Shown here in pieces: positions 59,904 through 64,000 of a DNA stretch of 64,000 nt (the first letter of the stretch is position 1; each line of letters opens with the position of its first letter). A program made the translations under genes and the position numbers. Source of the DNA: JBDRED01 sp043820025 [NCBI: Elusimicrobiota bacterium] (GTDB lineage Bacteria > RUG730 > JBDRED01); assembly GCA_043820025.1 (NCBI GenBank), contig JBDRED010000034.1:1-64000 (forward strand), written 5' to 3'. The notes below the pieces were generated by a model. It made no database searches and had not been told where the DNA came from. It saw nothing but the letters and a program-made list of their open reading frames with translations.

Positions 59904-60890
59904 CCAATGATTTGATTTATACCACTCATAAGTTTTGGCAATCCCATCCTTTAACGTTGTTTTTGTATTAAACCCAAAATCATTTTTTGCTTCAGTATTT
60001 GAGCATATCCAATAATGCGGTTTAGCCAGCTTAACTTTTTGCATATTTATTAATGAATATTTTTTTGTCAGTATTGAGTAAACGCTTCCTATTAATCCGG
60101 CTGTCTCGAGAAAAAAATATGGGATATCGCAGGTAAACATTTTTATATTCGTATTTAATATTATTTCCTTATGCAGGGTTTCCCAGGTGATTGGGGTATC
60201 GTTAGCCAAATTATATATCGCGCCGGATGTTTTATTAGACATTCCGGCTTCGATTATCCCGGCAATAAGATCGTCAATGTATATTAGAGATAAATATTTA
60301 TCTCTATTGCCATAAAAAATATTTAAGCCTCTGGATATGCTTTGAAATAGTTTTAAAAAATCTCTGTCGCGCGGACCATATACGGCAGAAGGCCGGATTA
60401 TTGTAAAGGGCGCTGAGTTTGAATATTTATTAAGAATCTCTTCTGCTCTCAGTTTGCTTTGGCCGTAGTATTCTATAGGGGAAGGCTTTGCGAGGCTTGT
60501 AACAGGTTCATTTAAATTTTTAGCAGGACCGGCGGCAGCGAGCGATGACACCAGCACAAAACGTTTTGGTTTTACGCCGCGTCGTTTAAGCGCTTCAAGA
60601 AGATTATATGTTGGTAGAAAGTTGCCGCTGAAAAAATCATCTTCAGTGATGCCCTTTGTAATACCTGCTACGTGAAATATATAGTCGCAATTATCAAAAA
60701 CATTATTTTCCGCAAGCTTGTTTACGTCGGAATAGTCAATCGGTACTTGTTCTGTATTTGAAATGTTGAATGCGGATAGTTTGCTTTCGCGCCTGACAAG
60801 GCAGTAAATGGCCGCATTAGGAAGCTTGAGAAGCGCTTCTTTAAGATGGCTGCCGACAAATCCGTTGGAGCCGGTTAATATAATTTTCAT
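59898..60890 (-). CDS. NAD(P)-dependent epimerase/dehydratase (extended SDR)
   Basis: 330 aa starting at the ATG ending at 60890, four bases after the upstream glycosyltransferase stop; an in-frame ATG at 60911 would overlap it. The N-terminal NAD-binding motif is TGSNGFVGSHLKEAL. The catalytic Tyr-Lys is in IEYYGQSKLRAEE, followed by RPSAVYGPRD, typical of nucleotide-sugar or lipid-linked substrate epimerases. It has the size of UDP-sugar 4-epimerases or dihydroflavonol-reductase-like proteins; substrate unknown. Its 3' end overlaps the opposite-strand membrane-protein gene by six bases. Pairs with a GT2 enzyme in a small surface-sugar operon. Confidence 0.82.
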   Translation of the reverse strand: MKIILTGSNGFVGSHLKEALLKLPNAAIYCLVRRESKLSAFNISNTEQVPIDYSDVNKLAENNVFDNCDYIFHVAGITKGITEDDFFSGNFLPTYNLLEALKRRGVKPKRFVLVSSLAAAGPAKNLNEPVTSLAKPSPIEYYGQSKLRAEEILNKYSNSAPFTIIRPSAVYGPRDRDFLKLFQSISRGLNIFYGNRDKYLSLIYIDDLIAGIIEAGMSNKTSGAIYNLANDTPITWETLHKEIILNTNIKMFTCDIPYFFLETAGLIGSVYSILTKKYSLINMQKVKLAKPHYWICSNTEAKNDFGFNTKTTLKDGIAKTYEWYKSNHWL

Positions 60891-60894
60891 GGTT

Positions 60895-61587
60895 TTAGTT
60901 GAAGAGGCCATATCTAACTATGCACCAGATCGCTTTTACTCCGTCTTTAAAACCGATTTTTTTGCCTTCTTTATAACTTCTGCCATAGTATGATATAGGC
61001 ACTTCATATACACGGCACTTTGTTTTTGAAACCTTTGCCGTTATCTCAGGTTCAAAGCCAAATCTATTTTGATTGATCTTAATATTTTTTATAATATCCG
61101 CTTTAAAAACCTTAAAACATACTTCCATATCCGTTAAGTTAAAATTAGTAAACATATTAGACAGCGTTGTTAAAAATCTATTAGCTATAGAATGCCAGAA
61201 ATAATGCACTCTGTGCGTTCCGCCTCCAAGAAAGCGCGATCCGTAAACTACATCAGCGTTGCCTTGAATAATAGGCTCCAGCAGGATTGGATAATCGTTT
61301 GGAGTGTATTCGAGATCAGCGTCTTGGATAATTATTATATCGCCTGTTGCTTCCTTAAAGCCGGTTCTTAACGCAGCGCCTTTGCCCTGGTTTTTAGGCT
61401 GGTGTATTACTTTTATGCTGTTATTTTTTCCAAGCTCGTTTAATATTTCAGTTGTGCCGTCTGTGGATCCGTCGTTTACTAAAATGATTTCCTTGTTTTC
61501 AGGATATGGCGTATTCAAAACTTCCCGGACTGCTTGTTGAATAGTATCCTTTTCATTGTAAACAGGCATTACAATAGATAATTTCAT
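60895..61587 (-). CDS. Family 2 glycosyltransferase (dolichol-phosphate-mannose-synthase-like)
   Basis: 230 aa. Starts MKLSIVMPVYNEKDTIQQAV with VNDGSTDGT and the metal-binding DADLEY, all hallmarks of GT2 enzymes. GNADVVYGSRFLGGG and the C-terminal GFEPEITAKVSKTKCRVYEV, PISYYGRSYKEGKKI, are the polyprenyl-phosphate-sugar transferase pattern. No membrane helices at the C-terminus, so it is the short soluble form. It probably makes an undecaprenyl-phosphate-linked sugar for a GT-C enzyme. TAGGAG lies eight bases before the ATG. First gene of the only minus-strand operon in the window. Confidence 0.9.
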   Translation of the reverse strand: MKLSIVMPVYNEKDTIQQAVREVLNTPYPENKEIILVNDGSTDGTTEILNELGKNNSIKVIHQPKNQGKGAALRTGFKEATGDIIIIQDADLEYTPNDYPILLEPIIQGNADVVYGSRFLGGGTHRVHYFWHSIANRFLTTLSNMFTNFNLTDMEVCFKVFKADIIKNIKINQNRFGFEPEITAKVSKTKCRVYEVPISYYGRSYKEGKKIGFKDGVKAIWCIVRYGLFN

Positions 61588-61685
61588 ATTATATACTCCT
61601 ATGAATTAAAGTAATTAAATTAAAACAGATAACTAAATTATATTCAAGACATTTTTATTTTGGATAAGCAGTTTGAAAAAAATAT

Positions 61686-61709
61686 CCGAACTGAGGGACA
61701 GACCCCAAA
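61686..61709. repeat. Second GGGACAGACCCC element
   Basis: CCGAACTGAGGGACAGACCC then CAAA matches 22977-23000 nearly base for base (one base shorter). The right arm of the palindrome is degraded here (AATTCACTTT instead of GTTCGGTTACT). It lies in the divergent intergenic region between the glycosyltransferase and the ferritin-like gene. Confidence 0.75.
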
Positions 61710-61771
61710 ATTCACTTTCTATTTGAGAATAAGCGTTTTTTAATCTAGAATGGCGTGTGAAAATATTAATG

Positions 61772-61800
61772 TTGACCTGATATATTGAGTGATATATAAT
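61772..61800 (+). promoter_or_regulatory. Sigma-70-type promoter for the ferritin-like gene
   Basis: TTGACC at 61772-61777 and a perfect TATAAT at 61795-61800, spacer 17 bp, 27 bases before the start codon. Matches the mgtE promoter in both hexamers. Confidence 0.8.
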
Positions 61801-61826
61801 TACTAAAAATATTAAAGGAGATGATT

Positions 61827-62306
61827 ATGCAAAAGATGAATATAACCGAGATCTTTCAAGTTGCTATACGGATTGAAGAAAATGGCGAAAAATTTTACCG
61901 CATAGCATCGAATAGAATTTTAAGGGATAGTGTAAAAGAGATATTTTCCGCTCTTGCCGATGAAGAGATAAAACATAAAGAAATATTTGAAAAGATGCTC
62001 GCTGAAATAGAGAATTATGAGTCAGTTGATCAATATCCTGACGAATATTTCGCTTATGTAAGGTCTTTCGCAAACGACGTTATTTTTACGCATAAGAAAC
62101 AGCAGGAAGCGATTAACAGTATTCATAATGTGCTTAACGCCGTTGAGTTTGCTATAGATGTTGAAAGGAATTCTGTATGGTATTATACTGAGATGAAGGT
62201 ATTGGTGACTAAAGAACAGCAGGAAATATTAGATAAAATTATTCAGGAAGAAAGACAACATTTTATCAAACTCTCAAAGTTAAGAGAATCTTTGCTTGGT
62301 AAATAA
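61827..62306 (+). CDS. Ferritin-like diiron protein (rubrerythrin family)
   Basis: 159 aa from ATG 61827 (AGGAG six bases upstream; the ATG at 61821 is too close). A four-helix bundle with paired iron-binding motifs: IRIEENGEKFYR, then LADEEIKHKEIFEKML (ExxH), then DVERNSVWYYTEMK and IIQEERQHFIKLSKL (ExxH). There is no C-terminal rubredoxin domain, so it is an erythrin-like short form. Such proteins reduce peroxide or store/scavenge iron in the cytoplasm of anaerobes. It is followed 20 bases later by the LOG-family gene. Confidence 0.88.
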   Translation: MQKMNITEIFQVAIRIEENGEKFYRIASNRILRDSVKEIFSALADEEIKHKEIFEKMLAEIENYESVDQYPDEYFAYVRSFANDVIFTHKKQQEAINSIHNVLNAVEFAIDVERNSVWYYTEMKVLVTKEQQEILDKIIQEERQHFIKLSKLRESLLGK

Positions 62307-62326
62307 TTTTTTATGGAGAATACTCG

Positions 62327-63199
62327 ATGGCAAGAAAAAAGAAGAGTTTAGAGCAAAATTGCAATCCAAAAAAGGCGTATGAAAATACTGACTTTCTCGA
62401 GCGTCCTGAAGCGCGGCTTGTAAGAATAATGAGTGAATTTATTGAGCCGCGTGTTAGATTGGAAAGGAGCGGAGTAAAGGATGTTGTTGTGTTTTTTGGC
62501 TCAGCGCGTATGAAATCAAAAACACAGGCTGACAAGGACTTAAGAGAAATAAAGAAAAAAATTAATTGTTCAGGCATGCCCTCATTAAGTATGCGCAATA
62601 AATTGGCAAAGGCAATGCAGGCAAAGGAGTTGTCTAAGTATTATGAAGACGCTGTATTGTTCGCGAAAAAATTAACTAATTGGGCAAAGACAATATCAAA
62701 TGACGGTAAAAGATTTGTTGTTTGTTCCGGCGGCGGGCCCGGTATTATGGAAGCAGTAAATAAAGGAGCTCTTCAGGCCGGAGGAAAGTCGATAGGCCTT
62801 AATATTGGATTACCATTTGAACAAAAGCCAAATGCGTATCAGAGCAAGGATTTAGGATTTATTTTTAATTATTTTTTTATTAGGAAATTCTGGTTTTCAT
62901 ATCTTGGCAGGGCATTGGTTGTTTTTCCGGGCGGTTTTGGCACATTTGATGAGTTATTTGAGATGCTGACACTTGAACAGACACGCAGGATGAAGAGAGA
63001 AATACCTATGATATTAATTGGATCCGAATTTTGGAATAACATAGTAAATTTTGATATGCTTGTAAAATGGGGGTTTATAAATCCGGAGGACAAAAAGCTA
63101 TTTGTGGTATTTGACGATATTGACGACGCGTTTAATTATTTAAAAAATAAACTTACCGATTCTCCGGACAGGAAGCATAAGGACGTGTTAGCGTATTAG
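62327..63199 (+). CDS. LOG-family protein (nucleotide 5'-monophosphate phosphoribohydrolase-like)
   Basis: 290 aa, longer than the 180-200 aa small LOG proteins because of an about 75-residue N-terminal extension and a helical insert after residue 55. The Rossmann core shows VVVFFGSARM, VCSGGGPGIMEAVNKGAL and the active-site motif VFPGGFGTFDELFEML. In plants and actinobacteria LOG enzymes release cytokinin bases from nucleotide monophosphates; bacterial members commonly hydrolyse AMP-type nucleotides. GGAG about nine bases before the ATG. Adjacent to ahcY, another nucleoside-related enzyme, which may reflect shared expression only. Confidence 0.9.
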   Translation: MARKKKSLEQNCNPKKAYENTDFLERPEARLVRIMSEFIEPRVRLERSGVKDVVVFFGSARMKSKTQADKDLREIKKKINCSGMPSLSMRNKLAKAMQAKELSKYYEDAVLFAKKLTNWAKTISNDGKRFVVCSGGGPGIMEAVNKGALQAGGKSIGLNIGLPFEQKPNAYQSKDLGFIFNYFFIRKFWFSYLGRALVVFPGGFGTFDELFEMLTLEQTRRMKREIPMILIGSEFWNNIVNFDMLVKWGFINPEDKKLFVVFDDIDDAFNYLKNKLTDSPDRKHKDVLAY

Positions 63200-63223
63200 T
63201 TTAACAAAAAAAAGGTGGTGTAA

Positions 63224-64000
<777 letters not shown>

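Overview
This window is a contiguous stretch of an AT-rich bacterial chromosome. It encodes a Gram-negative-type envelope: lipoproteins with lipoboxes, an OmpA-family peptidoglycan-binding lipoprotein, a PorV/PorQ-type outer-membrane barrel, two M23 endopeptidases and pilin-like genes. There is no rRNA or other decisive marker. Three traits point to a poorly cultivated candidate phylum such as Omnitrophota or Elusimicrobiota rather than a model lineage: the giant FG-GAP/fibronectin surface protein next to a PorV-like gene, short GAATACAGAAGTCA-type intergenic repeats, and several long lineage-specific proteins. That placement is inference.

Region 1 (1-14970) holds the 3' part (over 4,530 codons) of a giant extracellular protein. 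It is built from FG-GAP/VCBS arrays with seven calcium-loop repeats each, alternating with fibronectin-type-III-like domains. Thirteen tandem Ig/FN3 modules follow, then a C-terminal domain like FlgD-Ig or type IX sorting domains. A PorV/PorQ-family barrel gene lies directly downstream. Region 2 (14960-22959) has mnmA, a patatin-like lipoprotein, a LysM/M23 peptidase, a 1,095-aa GH94-like phosphorylase homologue and an orphan membrane-anchored protein. Region 3 (23055-31911) is an information-processing block: HIT protein, then rpsU - nif3-like - dnaG - rpoD (the macromolecular-synthesis operon arrangement with one insertion), a CAT-anticodon tRNA, a zinc-ribbon coiled-coil protein, RNase HI, the RNase P RNA and nadB. 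Region 4 (31961-38882) has mgtE behind a strong promoter and a long hairpin, then a minor-pilin/pseudopilin operon with a duplicated PilX-like pair, ending in a GT-C-like TPR membrane protein. Region 5 (38990-46436) has an M3 oligopeptidase, an OmpA lipoprotein with a 13-copy hexapeptide repeat, a degraded nucleotidyltransferase fragment, tRNA-Glu, uvrB, nadC and a second M23 peptidase. Region 6 (46507-51294) is rpmE - terminator - yqhQ-like - prfA - prmC - murA. Region 7 (51298-57512) is hisD-B-H-A-F-I, followed by argF and a MagIII-like DNA glycosylase. Region 8 (57645-64000) has a membrane-embedded spermidine-synthase-like protein, a divergent epimerase/glycosyltransferase pair, a ferritin-like protein, a LOG-family protein and the 5' part of ahcY.

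Most genes are on the + strand in short, tightly spaced or overlapping operons. Only the epimerase/glycosyltransferase pair is on the minus strand. Seven sigma-70-type promoters with 16-17 bp spacers can be read directly, as can one convincing intrinsic terminator (after rpmE). NAD synthesis is split between two distant loci (nadB, nadC). The histidine cluster lacks hisG, hisC and hisE.

The strongest candidates for something new are the seven-blade periodicity of the giant propeller protein combined with its PorV-like neighbour, and the orphan gene at 21343-22959 followed by a REP-like palindrome. No CRISPR array, prophage or intact insertion sequence was seen.
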